Made by a program: the position numbers and the translations under genes. Shown here piece after piece: positions 25,591-33,053 of a DNA stretch of 64,000 nt. Source of the DNA: JAWKUK01 sp964402175 (lineage in GTDB: Bacteria; Planctomycetota; UBA1135; GCA-002686595). The stretch's first letter is position 1. Each line of letters starts with the position of its first letter. Location: positions 1 to 64,000 of the forward strand of contig CAYOBN010000006.1 in NCBI GenBank assembly GCA_964402175.1, written 5' to 3'. The notes beneath the pieces were generated by a model. It saw nothing but the letters and a program-made list of their open reading frames with translations, was not told where the DNA came from and did no database searches.

Positions 25591-25632
25591 GAGCCCAGAA
25601 CACCGAGCCCAGAACACCGAGCCCAGAACACC
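25591..25632 (+). repeat. Three tandem 14-bp repeats abutting the msrA start codon
   Basis: GAGCCCAGAACACC is present three times without spacing at 25591-25604, 25605-25618 and 25619-25632; the ATG of msrA is at 25633. The last 42 nt before the start are therefore repeat and contain no Shine-Dalgarno sequence. Confidence 0.9.
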
Positions 25633-26364
25633 ATGCGCCACGCACTCACCCTCGCGCTCGTGACCTTCGGCTTCGCCGCGGGCTGCAGCAGCGCCAACCG
25701 CCCCGAAGCGGGCGCGCCCGCGACTTCGGCCCCCTCGAAGTCGGCCCCTGCGAACCCGTCCACGCTGAGCGCTCCCGCGCACCCGACCGAGGCCATGACC
25801 GCGCCCGACCCCACACCCGCCCCTGCAGCGTCCGCCCCCGAGTCCTCCCCTGCCACGACGGAGCTCGCCACCTTGGGCGCCGGCTGCTTCTGGTGCGTCG
25901 AGGCCGTCTACGAGCAGCTCCCCGGCGTGAAGGGCGCGGTCTCGGGGTACATGGGCGGCCACGTCGACAACCCGACGTACGAGCAGGTCTGCACGAAGAA
26001 GACCGGCCACATCGAGGTCGTGCAGGTCGAGTTCGATCCGAGCGTCATCACCTACAGCGAGGTCCTCGACTGGTTCTGGCGCTTGCACGACCCGACCTCG
26101 CGTGACCGCCAGGGCGCCGACGCGGGCCCGCAGTACCGCTCGGCGATCTTCTTCCACTCCGCCGAGCAGGAGCGCGCCGCGCGCGCCTCCATGGCGGCTG
26201 CGCAACCGAGCTTCTCGAAGCCGATCGTGACCGAGGTCCTCGCCGCCGCCACGCTGTGGCCCGCCGAGGGGTACCACCAGGGTTTCTACTCCGACAACCC
26301 GAGCCACGGCTACTGCCGCATGGTGATCGCGCCGAAGCTCGAGAAGCTCGGACTGCAGAAATAG
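25633..26364 (+). CDS. msrA: Lipoprotein peptide-methionine (S)-S-oxide reductase
   Basis: 243 aa. It begins with a lipoprotein signal (LALVTFGFAAGCSS; lipobox cysteine about residue 17) and a Pro/Ala/Ser-rich spacer to ~75, then a full MsrA domain. GAGCFWCVEAVYEQLPGV holds the catalytic GCFWC; SGYMGGHVDNPTYEQVC, TGHIEVVQVEFDP, LHDPTSRDRQGADAGPQYRS and YHQGFYSDNP are further family blocks. MsrA reduces methionine S-sulfoxide. Membrane anchoring outside the cytoplasm would protect exported proteins. The C-terminus is truncated relative to MsrA/B fusions, so it is MsrA only. Confidence 0.92.
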   Translation: MRHALTLALVTFGFAAGCSSANRPEAGAPATSAPSKSAPANPSTLSAPAHPTEAMTAPDPTPAPAASAPESSPATTELATLGAGCFWCVEAVYEQLPGVKGAVSGYMGGHVDNPTYEQVCTKKTGHIEVVQVEFDPSVITYSEVLDWFWRLHDPTSRDRQGADAGPQYRSAIFFHSAEQERAARASMAAAQPSFSKPIVTEVLAAATLWPAEGYHQGFYSDNPSHGYCRMVIAPKLEKLGLQK

Positions 26365-26399
26365 CGCCGCGCACTTGATTCGGCGGACCAAGCGCATCG

Positions 26400-26422
26400 G
26401 GGGGGGCGGACATCGCCCCCCC
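26400..26422. terminator. GC hairpin between convergent msrA and 53-aa ORF
   Basis: Arms GGGGGGGCG (26400-26408) and CGCCCCCCC (26414-26422) form a 9-bp perfect stem with a GACAT loop, 35 nt after msrA and 34 nt beyond the end of the leftward small gene. There is no T tract. Confidence 0.6.
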
Positions 26423-26455
26423 ATCGGTCAGGTCCCTAGCGCTCCCGCACGGGGG

Positions 26456-26617
26456 TCATCCCCGGTCGAGGACCCGGTGGATGCGGTCGGCGATACGCTC
26501 GTGCGCGCGCATCGCGCGCCAGCCGACGATCATCCAGAAGATGGTCGTGAAGAGGCCCGCCGCGGCGAAGAGCACCACTGCGAAGCCGTCGCCCGAGTTG
26601 GAGACTTGGAAGTTCAT
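26456..26617 (-). CDS. 53-aa single-span membrane protein, unknown function
   Basis: A short gene readable only on the minus strand. The protein starts MNFQVSNSGDGFAVVLFAAA, continues through a hydrophobic span (GLFTTIFWMIVGW) and ends in an amphipathic basic tail (RAMRAHERIADRIHRVLDRG). The N-out/C-in layout with a charged helix after the membrane is typical of real small membrane proteins and unlikely by chance in such GC-rich DNA. TACCTT lies 10 nt upstream of the ATG as a possible -10. No family recognised. It is convergent with msrA. Confidence 0.65.
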   Translation of the reverse strand: MNFQVSNSGDGFAVVLFAAAGLFTTIFWMIVGWRAMRAHERIADRIHRVLDRG

Positions 26618-27654
26618 GGATGTTGCAAAGGTATGGGTAAGCTTCGCTGTCCAGGAGCGTCGTCGGACCAGAGCGCAAGCAACCCGACGACGCGGAGGAT
26701 GACGAGGAGACCGCTCGCAGTGACTCTGGTGCGATCGCCGCCGAAGTGGGGCTGGTGCCCGAGCGGTTTGGAGGACGAGTACGCCCGGGGTTCGCCAGTA
26801 TTCACAGGTCGCTGGCCGTGCCGGGCGACGGGTTCCCGCTCGACGCGAGCGAACTCACACCATGGGTGTACGATCGCTGAGCGGGCGGCGCATCACTTCG
26901 CGCCCAGTCCGCGCCGGCCTCTCAGCCCGCACGCATTGGTGTTTCTCGACCGGCCTCGACAGGCCTCGACCGGGAGCTCACACAGGCTCTGTAGGCCGCG
27001 CGCTGGGCATCTGGCGGAAGATCGCGTTTGCTGAAGTCGTCGTAGTCTACGCCCACGCATGAGATGGGCTAGCCGAGCGCGAGAGTCAAATTGCCGTGGC
27101 GCATCGCTCCTTCCGGTCGAATCGAAGCAGCGAGCGGAGCGCTCCACAGCCAGCGTGCCCGCAGATCTGCCGAACGGCGCGACGGTGACTTGCGCGGAGC
27201 CGCTGCGCAGCGACGAACCACGGCGGTATCGCGATTGCGGGTCACCGGCCAACGTGAGCCGCTGCGGACCCGCAGGGGGCGCTGCGCCCGTGCCCCGTCA
27301 GCGCCAGGGTCGTGCGGCGGACCAGCTCCGCAGGGCCGGGCCGGTAGGGGCCGGGCCGGTAGGGGCCAGGTCGGTAGGGGTCGCACCGCGGCCGCCCGCG
27401 CGCCGGCGGCGGCCGCCGCGGCAGGGCCCCGAAGTGCGCGTCAGACCGGGCGCAGCGCGCCATGGCCTCACTCGGCGGAACGCTGAGGGCGCGCGCTCGT
27501 GTGGGAGCTGTACCGAGGCGCATGCGGGGTCCTGGGCCCCGCTCCGAGCGCCCGCCCGGAGCGGCTCGGAATGGCGCTGGGGAGCTGGTCCGCCGCGCAC
27601 GGCGCCAATCCCCTGCATCCCTGGAGCGGCGGCGAGCGATCTCCCCGTGTGCCC
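26618..27654. other. 1-kb region with no supported gene
   Basis: Open frames here are short, overlap on both strands and show no domain. GC drops around 26,620-27,150 (for example TTGCAAAGGTATGGGTAAGC), unlike neighbouring genes. A 15-bp tandem repeat occurs at 27334-27378. The region may be decayed coding or inserted DNA; nothing in it identifies a mobile element. Confidence 0.5.
27334..27378. repeat. Three tandem 15-bp repeats
   Basis: GGCCGGGCCGGTAGG occurs at 27334-27348 and 27349-27363, then a variant with two changes at 27364-27378. The spacing keeps a pentapeptide period in any frame (for example YRPGP on the minus strand), but no gene around it is convincing. It is a minisatellite-like tract. 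Confidence 0.85.
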
Positions 27655-28683
27655 ATGACCTCCCCCGCGCCCTGGATGGCCCGCGTACTCGGCCTCGCGG
27701 CGGCCGTCGACGTCGTCGTCGGTGCCCTCGTCCTCATCGCGCCCGGCGCCCCGTTCGAGTGGGCGGGGAGCGACGCGCCCCTCGCGACGGAGCCGTGGCG
27801 CGGCCTCGGCCTTTCGATCGCTCTGTCGGGCTTCGGGCTGGCGCTCGCCGCGCGCAGGCCGTTCCAGCACTGGCCCGTGACGCTGGTGAGCCTCCTCGCC
27901 AAGGTGGGCCTGACCCTCGGCTTTGTCGCCGCGGCCGCGTCGGGCGGGCTGCCTTGGGGGCTCGGCGCGCTGGTCGTCGCGCTCGGCCCCGTCTGGTGGG
28001 TCCCGTTCGCCGCGATCTTGCGGGCCGGCGCGCGGGCGCACCGGATCGAGAACACGCCGCCCGTCATCCCGCTCGACATGGCGCTCTCGCTGTACCGCGA
28101 CGAGGACGGCCAGGACCTCCTCTCCGCCTCGCGGGAACGGCCCCTGTTCGTCGTGTTCCTGCGCCACTTCGGGTGCACCTTCTGCCGCGAGGCCCTCTCG
28201 GACCTCGCGACGATCCAGGGCAAGCTCGGAGACCTCGGCGCGCGGCTGATCCTCGTGCACATGTCCACGGAACAGGAGGCCTGCGAGATGTTCGACAAAC
28301 ACGGCCTCCCCGACGTCACGGCGATCAGCGACCCCGACCGCTCCCTCTACTGGGCCTTCGCGCTCCGTCGCGGGACGCCGAGCCAGCTCTTCGGCTGGTC
28401 CGTGTGGAAGCGCGGCTGGGAGGCCGGTGTCAAAGGCGGCCACGGGATCGGATGGCTGCGCGGCGATGCGGCCCAGATGCCAGGCGCCTTCGTGGTCTCC
28501 GAAGGCCGCGTCGTGGCGCAATTCGTCCACGAGACGGCCGCGGATCGGCCGGATTACGTCGACCTCGCGGCGGAGGGCGTCGAGACCGCGGCGTTCGACG
28601 GGGAGCTCGAGGCGGACGGGATCGGCCGCGGCTTCCAGGAGCGGCTGCGCGAGCTGCTCGCCCTGGGCGCGAGCGGGCGCTGA
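27655..28683 (+). CDS. Membrane protein fused to a peroxiredoxin-like (AhpC/TSA, SelL-type) domain
   Basis: 342 aa from the ATG at 27655. Residues ~1-115 contain about four membrane spans (VLGLAAAVDVVVGALVLIA, GLGLSIALSGFGLALAA, LVSLLAKVGLTLGFVAAAA, LGALVVALGPVWWVPFAAIL). Residues ~145-335 form a thioredoxin-fold domain: RPLFVVFLRHFGCTFCREAL with CTFC at about 174-177, LGARLILVHMSTEQEA, ISDPDRSLYWAFALRRG, and GAFVVSEGRVV. The block resembles the SelL/PRXL2 branch of thiol oxidoreductases. A quinone- or membrane-linked peroxide/thiol function is inferred. Confidence 0.8.
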   Translation: MTSPAPWMARVLGLAAAVDVVVGALVLIAPGAPFEWAGSDAPLATEPWRGLGLSIALSGFGLALAARRPFQHWPVTLVSLLAKVGLTLGFVAAAASGGLPWGLGALVVALGPVWWVPFAAILRAGARAHRIENTPPVIPLDMALSLYRDEDGQDLLSASRERPLFVVFLRHFGCTFCREALSDLATIQGKLGDLGARLILVHMSTEQEACEMFDKHGLPDVTAISDPDRSLYWAFALRRGTPSQLFGWSVWKRGWEAGVKGGHGIGWLRGDAAQMPGAFVVSEGRVVAQFVHETAADRPDYVDLAAEGVETAAFDGELEADGIGRGFQERLRELLALGASGR

Positions 28684-29036
28684 CGGCTCGGAGCCCGCGC
28701 ACGCACCAGCCCGGCGGTGCACAACGCGCTCGTTTGCGGGCCGAACCCGCAACGTCCCTCTGGTCGCTACCGGCGCGCCATGGACCGTGGGGCGCTTGCC
28801 GCGGCGTCGCCCGCCGAGCGCGTGCGTGTGACACTTCGACGGTGCGCCGGTTCATGCTCGGAGCGCTCGCTGCGACGCCGTCGCCGGCGCCGCCGCTGCG
28901 GTCCCTCGCCAGCCATGACAAAGCCCCGCCTCCTCGACTGCGTCGCCGACGAGGCGCGTTCCCAGGAGCGGTGCTCGCTCACTGTGTGCGCGTGGCCAAG
29001 GCTCATGGGGACGGCGTCGGGCCAGAGTGCGACGCG
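28684..29036. other. No gene; probable eroded flank of the mobile element
   Basis: No consistent reading frame. The right end (about 28,950-29,036) may contain remnants of the transposase N-terminal half, but the translation is not convincing. No terminal inverted repeats could be picked out; IS91-type elements lack them anyway. Confidence 0.4.
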
Positions 29037-29745
29037 CACCCCGGTGCGGTCCCGCCTCTTCAGCAATTCGGCCTGCAGGAGTTCGGATCAGTGCTCCAAA
29101 TCAACCCACACTTCCACGCCCTCGCGATCGAGGGCGTCTACGTCACCGAGCGCCCGGGCGCGGCGCCGACGTTCCGTCGCGCTCCCCCACTGACGGACCT
29201 CGACGTGGCGCGTGTCCAGGCCGAGGCCCAGGCTCGGATCGAGTGAGTGCTCCGCCCGTAGTCTGCTCGCGCGCGAGGGCGCGGACCCCGAGCCACTCGA
29301 TGGATACGAGGACGCGGCGCCAACGGGGCTCTGGTCTGCGTCGCTCTTGTCGCAGACCGTCGTCGTCGACAACTTCAACAGCTTCACCAAGAAGGTGCCG
29401 AGGCTCGTCGATCCGGGAGGCGCGTGCGCGAAGCGCGAACCACTCGATCTGCCGCGCGGTGCGCTCATCGCGAACTCCGGCGGCGACTCGCTCCACGCCG
29501 CGACGCGAATCGAGGCGGACGATCGTGCCGCGCTGGAGCGGCCAATTCGCTAAATGTCACGCCATCCGCTGGCCCTGGGCCGCCCCATGTTGCGCGAGGA
29601 CGGCAAGGTGCTCTGGGACCTGCGTCGTCGGATCCCGCTGCGCGGGAACGGGGCTTACCGGCGCGATGCCACGCGAGCCTTCGTGTTCGATCCGATGAGG
29701 GAGCCGCGCGCGGCGCTCGCGCCGCGTCAGCCGGAAGAAGTTGTT
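29037..29745 (+). pseudogene. Decayed IS91-family (Y2) transposase remnant
   Basis: Three fragments align in order with the C-terminal half of IS91-like transposases (pfam 'Putative transposase'). First, FGSVLQINPHFHALAIEGVY and PLTDLDVARVQAEAQARIE, ending in a stop at 29246. Second, after a frameshift near 29240, SLLAREGADPEP...SGGDSLHAATRIEADDRAALER, ending in TAA at 29551-29553. Third, directly in frame, RHPLALGRPMLREDGKVLWD and TRAFVFDP. Active copies read LERLCRYVSRPPLA at the junction, so the TAA replaces the tyrosine codon. The N-terminal zinc-binding part is missing. The element is dead and marks this stretch as a former insertion site. Confidence 0.8.
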
Positions 29746-29855
29746 GCGAGTTCGGTCGAGTCCAGTCGGACATGTCTGGCTTGCCTTGCCCCGAGCTCTG
29801 TCGGGGGATGAGCAGGCCGTGGGTTTCGACACGCGCAACGGGTCACCGGGCGAGC

Positions 29856-30245
29856 ATGAATGAATTCGGGGCGGAGCACAGTCCTCGACGGCCTCGAACA
29901 GGAGCTGCTCGTGAGAAGCTCCTCTACCCGGAGGACTACGAGGACGAGGCCATCGACTGGCCTGAGCCCATCAAGGCCCTCGATGGCCAGAGGGTCGCGC
30001 TGACGGGCTACATGCTGCCGCTGCTCTGGAAGGATACGAGGGTGCCCTTCGTGATGCTCGTGCGCGACCTGATGTCGTGCTGCTTCGGCGGCTCGCCGAA
30101 GCCCGACGAGTGGTGCGACATGGGGATGCAGGGCGAGCGCGCGGGGTACTTGAGCTTCGTCCCGGTCATCGCCCGCGGCGTGTTCCGCCTCATGGGAATC
30201 GCCGACGAGGCGGGGTGCGCCGCGGGGCCCCGGGTGTCAGGGTAG
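29856..30245 (+). CDS. DUF3299-like protein, probably a fragment
   Basis: 129 aa if started at the ATG at 29856. Residues from about 25 are well formed: LYPEDYEDEAIDWPEPIKAL, DGQRVALTGYMLPLLWKDTR, PFVMLVRDLMSCCFGGSPKP, DEWCDMGMQG. This resembles DUF3299-type proteins of planctomycetes and proteobacteria (DG..V.I.GYM.P and a SCCFG motif). The N-terminus looks like non-coding sequence and the last ~20 residues do not look like the usual strand-rich end, so the gene may have been cut at both ends. It sits directly behind the transposase remnant. Metal or redox role of the CC pair is unknown. Confidence 0.5.
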   Translation: MNEFGAEHSPRRPRTGAAREKLLYPEDYEDEAIDWPEPIKALDGQRVALTGYMLPLLWKDTRVPFVMLVRDLMSCCFGGSPKPDEWCDMGMQGERAGYLSFVPVIARGVFRLMGIADEAGCAAGPRVSG

Positions 30246-30650
30246 TTGCCGCATGACCCTCCTCACCGCGAAGCACTTCCGGACCCCGATCACCGCCGAG
30301 GAGCGCCGAGCCTTCCATCAGGCACTCGCCGAGGCCCGGGATGCGCTCTTGTGCGAGCTCTCGTCCCCTGCGACAACCGAACGATTGGCCGTTCGCACCG
30401 TGCTCTCGGCACGGAACGACCTCGTTATCCATAAGCCGTGGGATTCGACACGACATGGTGCACTCCCGCTTGTGCGAGAACTCGGGGGAGCACAGCTTGC
30501 AGAAGATGCATCCCTTGTACGACGGTAAGCTCGTCGAGACCGTGATCTCGATCGCCGAGCTTGGACCTCATGCGCTGACCTCAGTGAAGATGCGTTGGAT
30601 GCTCGCCCGTGCCCGGTCTCACCGTGCCCGGTCGCGTAGGAAGTGACTTC
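30246..30650. other. Fragmentary region with a diverged repeat; no intact gene
   Basis: Two overlapping open frames (30253-30528 and 30341-30646) give no recognised family; the end of the second, LYDGKLVETVISIAELGP, reads like real protein. A stretch at about 30437-30507 resembles 29818-29895 (CCGTGGG.TTCGACACG shared with one change; AA.TCGGGG and GAGCACAG follow in both). This suggests a duplicated, decayed sequence. Confidence 0.45.
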
Positions 30651-31163
30651 ATGTCGAACGGAACATTCAGCATCTACTCGTCATTGGCTCTTGCGATGCT
30701 CCTCGGCGGGTGTGCCTCGGCGCCGAGCGTGCCCGACGGCGAAACCGAACGCACCCGTGAATGGGCCTTGCTGGAGCAAGCGATGGTCCAGATGGGCGCC
30801 GGTCGTTACGGTCAGGCGTGGGAGTCCCTGAGCGAACTGGACGGCCCTGCCGGCTCGAGTCCCCGTGTCGTGTTGCTGCAGGCCCATGTTCTGAGACAGC
30901 TCGGCGGAGTCGACAACCTACGACGGGCGTGTGGTCTCGTGAGGCCTGTCGCAGGCGGGAATCACGCTGGACTGAGGACCGAATGGCCAACCGTTTTGAT
31001 CGATCTCGCAGAAGAACTGACGGCGGTGGCACGTGATTCGGAGCCAACAGCAGCCCAGGCTCACTTCGTCGAAGCCGAGACGGCCCTGAGAGATGCCCTG
31101 AGAGAGGCCCTGAGAGAGGCCCTGCAGTGGTCGTCCGGCAGATCCACCGTCGTCAGGGCTTGA
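30651..31163 (+). CDS. Lipoprotein with TPR-like helices, interrupted by TGA
   Basis: 170 aa. AGGAAG lies 8 nt before the ATG. The signal is SIYSSLALAMLLGGCASAP with a lipobox cysteine near residue 21. The body has helix pairs (WALLEQAMVQMGAGRYGQAW, SPRVVLLQAHVLRQLG, AQAHFVEAETALRDALREAL) resembling TPR. Near the end a 12-bp tandem repeat encodes ALRDALREALREALQ. The TGA at 31161-31163 is followed in the same frame, two codons later, by the next ORF, so both may be one gene split by a nonsense mutation. Base composition is less extreme than that of neighbours, consistent with foreign origin. Confidence 0.65.
   Translation: MSNGTFSIYSSLALAMLLGGCASAPSVPDGETERTREWALLEQAMVQMGAGRYGQAWESLSELDGPAGSSPRVVLLQAHVLRQLGGVDNLRRACGLVRPVAGGNHAGLRTEWPTVLIDLAEELTAVARDSEPTAAQAHFVEAETALRDALREALREALQWSSGRSTVVRA
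31082..31129 (+). repeat. 12-bp tandem repeat in the lipoprotein gene
   Basis: Units at 31082-31093, 31094-31105 and 31106-31117 plus a partial fourth, consensus GGCCCTGAGAGA. It keeps frame and gives the helical repeat ALRE/ALRD. Confidence 0.8.
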
Positions 31164-31169
31164 AGGGGA

Positions 31170-31487
31170 ATGCAGGAGCTTGCCCGAGCGCGGAGTGACC
31201 AGGATCTCCTCCTGGAGAGCTCCGCGGCGCTTGCGCGTATCGAAGAGGAAGGCAAGGCCGACGCCGAGGCCCTCGATCCTGGCCGCGAGTCCGGTGAGGA
31301 TCGAGAGCGCCTTGCGCGTGTCCGCGAGATCGAGACCGAATGGATCCTGGCTCGTAGTGCCTTCCAACGTCGCAACTTCACCGAGGCGCTCGAGCGACTC
31401 GACATCGTCTTGGCGCAGGAACTCGAGTTCCCGGGCGCCAGCGCGATCAGAGATGCATGCCTTGCAGCGATGGATCGGAGTGATTGA
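31170..31487 (+). CDS. Helical protein, possibly the continuation of the preceding lipoprotein
   Basis: 105 aa, same frame as the previous gene and separated from it by TGA plus two codons. It could be translated separately: GAAGGGGA precedes the ATG. The sequence is highly charged helix (ALARIEEEGKADAEALDPGR, ERLARVREIETEWILARSAF, RRNFTEALERLDIVLAQEL), the last part a clear TPR-like repeat. With the upstream part it would give a ~278-residue TPR lipoprotein. No known family. Confidence 0.55.
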   Translation: MQELARARSDQDLLLESSAALARIEEEGKADAEALDPGRESGEDRERLARVREIETEWILARSAFQRRNFTEALERLDIVLAQELEFPGASAIRDACLAAMDRSD

Positions 31488-31590
31488 TCCCAGCAAGGAG
31501 CAACAAGTCCCCCACAGCGACGCGCTCTCAGGAACTTTGTTGCGACGCCGCGGCGGCGCGAATTCGGACGCGAACTCCTGACTCAGGACA

Positions 31591-32472
31591 CTAGCGGGTG
31601 CGGGCGCGCAGGCGCTCGACGAGGCCCGTCACGAGACCATCGCGGTCGAGGCCCGCGCTGCGCCCGAGGGCGAGGGCGGAGTCGGCGAGTGCGCGGGCGG
31701 TCTCCACCGCGCCCGGGAGGCCGAGTGCGGCGACGACCGTGCCTTTGCCTTCGGCGCGGTCCTTGCCCGGGGTCTTGCCGAGGCTCGCGGCGTCGCCGGT
31801 CTCGTCGAGCACGTCGTCGACCGCTTGGAACAGGAGGCCGAGCTCGCAGCCGAACGCGCGGCACGCCGCGCGCGTCGCACGCCCCGCGCCGGCCGCGAGC
31901 GCGCCCAGCTCCGCGGCGGCACCGAGCAGCGCTGCGGTCTTGCCGAGGTGGATCGCGCGCGCCCCTGCGGCGTCGATCGGCTGGCCCTCCGCCGCGAGGT
32001 CCAGGGCCTGCCCGCCCACCATGCCGCCCGGCCCTGCCGCCGCGGCGAGCACCGCGACCGCCTCGGCCGCCCGCGGGCCGCCGTGCCGCGCGAGGTGCCC
32101 GAAGGCGAGCGCCTGGAGGCCGTCCCCGACGAGGACCGCCGTGGCTTCATCGAAGGCGATGTGCACGGTGGGACGACCCCGGCGCAGGTCATCGTCGTCC
32201 ATGCACGGCAGGTCATCGTGCACGAGGCTGTAGGCGTGCACGAGCTCCAGCGCCACAGCCGCTGGCGCCGCCGCCGCGTCGCTGCCGCCATGGGCGTGGC
32301 ACGCGAGCCGCACGAGGGTCGGACGCACCCGCTTGCCGTCCCCCAGGACGGCGTAACGCAGCGCCTCCGCGAGGCGCGCGGGGCCGAGGTCCGCCGAATC
32401 GAGGCACGCGACGAGCGCGCGCTCCGCGAAGTCGCGGCTCTCCGCGAGCCAACGCTCGAAGTCCGGCTTCAC
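31591..32472 (-). CDS. ispA: Short-chain polyprenyl (geranyl/farnesyl) diphosphate synthase
   Basis: 293 aa from a GTG that overlaps the xseB stop (GTGA). It condenses IPP with allylic diphosphates in the cytosol. Seen: LGDGKRVRPTLVRLACHAHG, then the first Asp-rich motif LVHDDLPCMDDDDLRRGRPT, VGDGLQALAF, the KTAALLGAA block, and the second Asp motif QAVDDVLDETGD followed by LGKTPGKDRAEGKGTVVAAL. The length and the inserted two residues in the first DDxxxxD motif fit bacterial IspA. xseB-ispA is a common neighbourhood. Product chain length cannot be settled by eye. Confidence 0.93.
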   Translation of the reverse strand: MKPDFERWLAESRDFAERALVACLDSADLGPARLAEALRYAVLGDGKRVRPTLVRLACHAHGGSDAAAAPAAVALELVHAYSLVHDDLPCMDDDDLRRGRPTVHIAFDEATAVLVGDGLQALAFGHLARHGGPRAAEAVAVLAAAAGPGGMVGGQALDLAAEGQPIDAAGARAIHLGKTAALLGAAAELGALAAGAGRATRAACRAFGCELGLLFQAVDDVLDETGDAASLGKTPGKDRAEGKGTVVAALGLPGAVETARALADSALALGRSAGLDRDGLVTGLVERLRARTR

Positions 32473-32813
32473 CGGCCGCCGCCCAAGGCGCCTCCAGAGG
32501 GTGCCCCGCCCGGACGGACATCCGGATCCCCGGCGTACGGACGTGTGCCCTCGGCCGCGAGCTCTTCGACCTGGCGCTGGAACTCGCCCAAGGTCTCGCG
32601 GCAGCCGCGCAGCAGCGCGACCCCTTCGCGGTAGCGGTCGATCGCGGCCTCCAGGCCGAGCTGGCCACCTTCGAGTTCGACCACGAGCGCCTCGAGGCGC
32701 GCGAGGCGCGCGTCGAAGGCCTCCGTGGGTGCCTGTGCATGTGCGTCGATTGCGCGGGCATCGAGCTCCGGCTCGCCCCGCCCATCGTCGCTGGATTTCC
32801 GTCGCGCGCTCAT
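32469..32813 (-). CDS. xseB: Exodeoxyribonuclease VII small subunit
   Basis: 114 aa from the ATG at 32813; earlier starts would add an unlikely tail. The XseB core is residues ~30-90: FDARLARLEALVVELEGGQL, GLEAAIDRYREGVALLRGCR, followed by a disordered Gly/Pro end. XseB pairs with XseA in a complex that cuts single-stranded DNA; xseA is not in this window. The family is usually ~80 residues, so the C-terminal extension is unusual. Confidence 0.9.
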   Translation of the reverse strand: MSARRKSSDDGRGEPELDARAIDAHAQAPTEAFDARLARLEALVVELEGGQLGLEAAIDRYREGVALLRGCRETLGEFQRQVEELAAEGTRPYAGDPDVRPGGAPSGGALGGGR

Positions 32814-32901
32814 CCCCAGCATCGTAGCGCGACCACCGCAGCGCCCCATCGAAACCCATCCGAATGCGCCCCAGCGCCCCGTAGCCGAGGCGCCCGCATC
32901 G

Positions 32902-33051
32902 TTACCAATCGAAGACGCGCCCCGTGAGGCGAGCGAAGAGCTCCCGTCCGCAGCGCTCTGCCCCAGCGCGGGCGCGCAGCTCTTCTTCGTCCGCCTGCGG
33001 ATAGCGCATGCGCAGCCCCGCCAGCGCAGCTTGCTCGAGGGCTGCTGTCAC
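32902..33051 (-). CDS. 49-aa ORF behind the polytopic membrane protein gene
   Basis: It starts at a GTG two nt after the preceding gene's stop (TGAGCGTG). The sequence is TAALEQAALAGLRMRYPQAD, EEELRARAGAERCGRELFAR, LTGRVFDW. The pattern RYP.A..EELR.RA...CGREL is one I associate with short conserved bacterial proteins or C-terminal helices, and coupling to the gene upstream supports translation. No function can be given. Confidence 0.55.
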   Translation of the reverse strand: MTAALEQAALAGLRMRYPQADEEELRARAGAERCGRELFARLTGRVFDW

Positions 33052-33053
33052 GC

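Noticed and set aside
27334..27378. Short tandem repeats as a CRISPR array
   Set aside because: Units are contiguous 15-mers without spacers, and no cas genes are present.
28731..28770. Possible integron-like site near CGTTTGCGGGCCGAACCCGCAACG
   Set aside because: Only a short chance inverted repeat; no integrase, no second site and no cassette boundaries.
29027..29193. Separate small genes inside the transposase remnant
   Set aside because: Each piece aligns to consecutive parts of one transposase family, so they are fragments of a single decayed gene.
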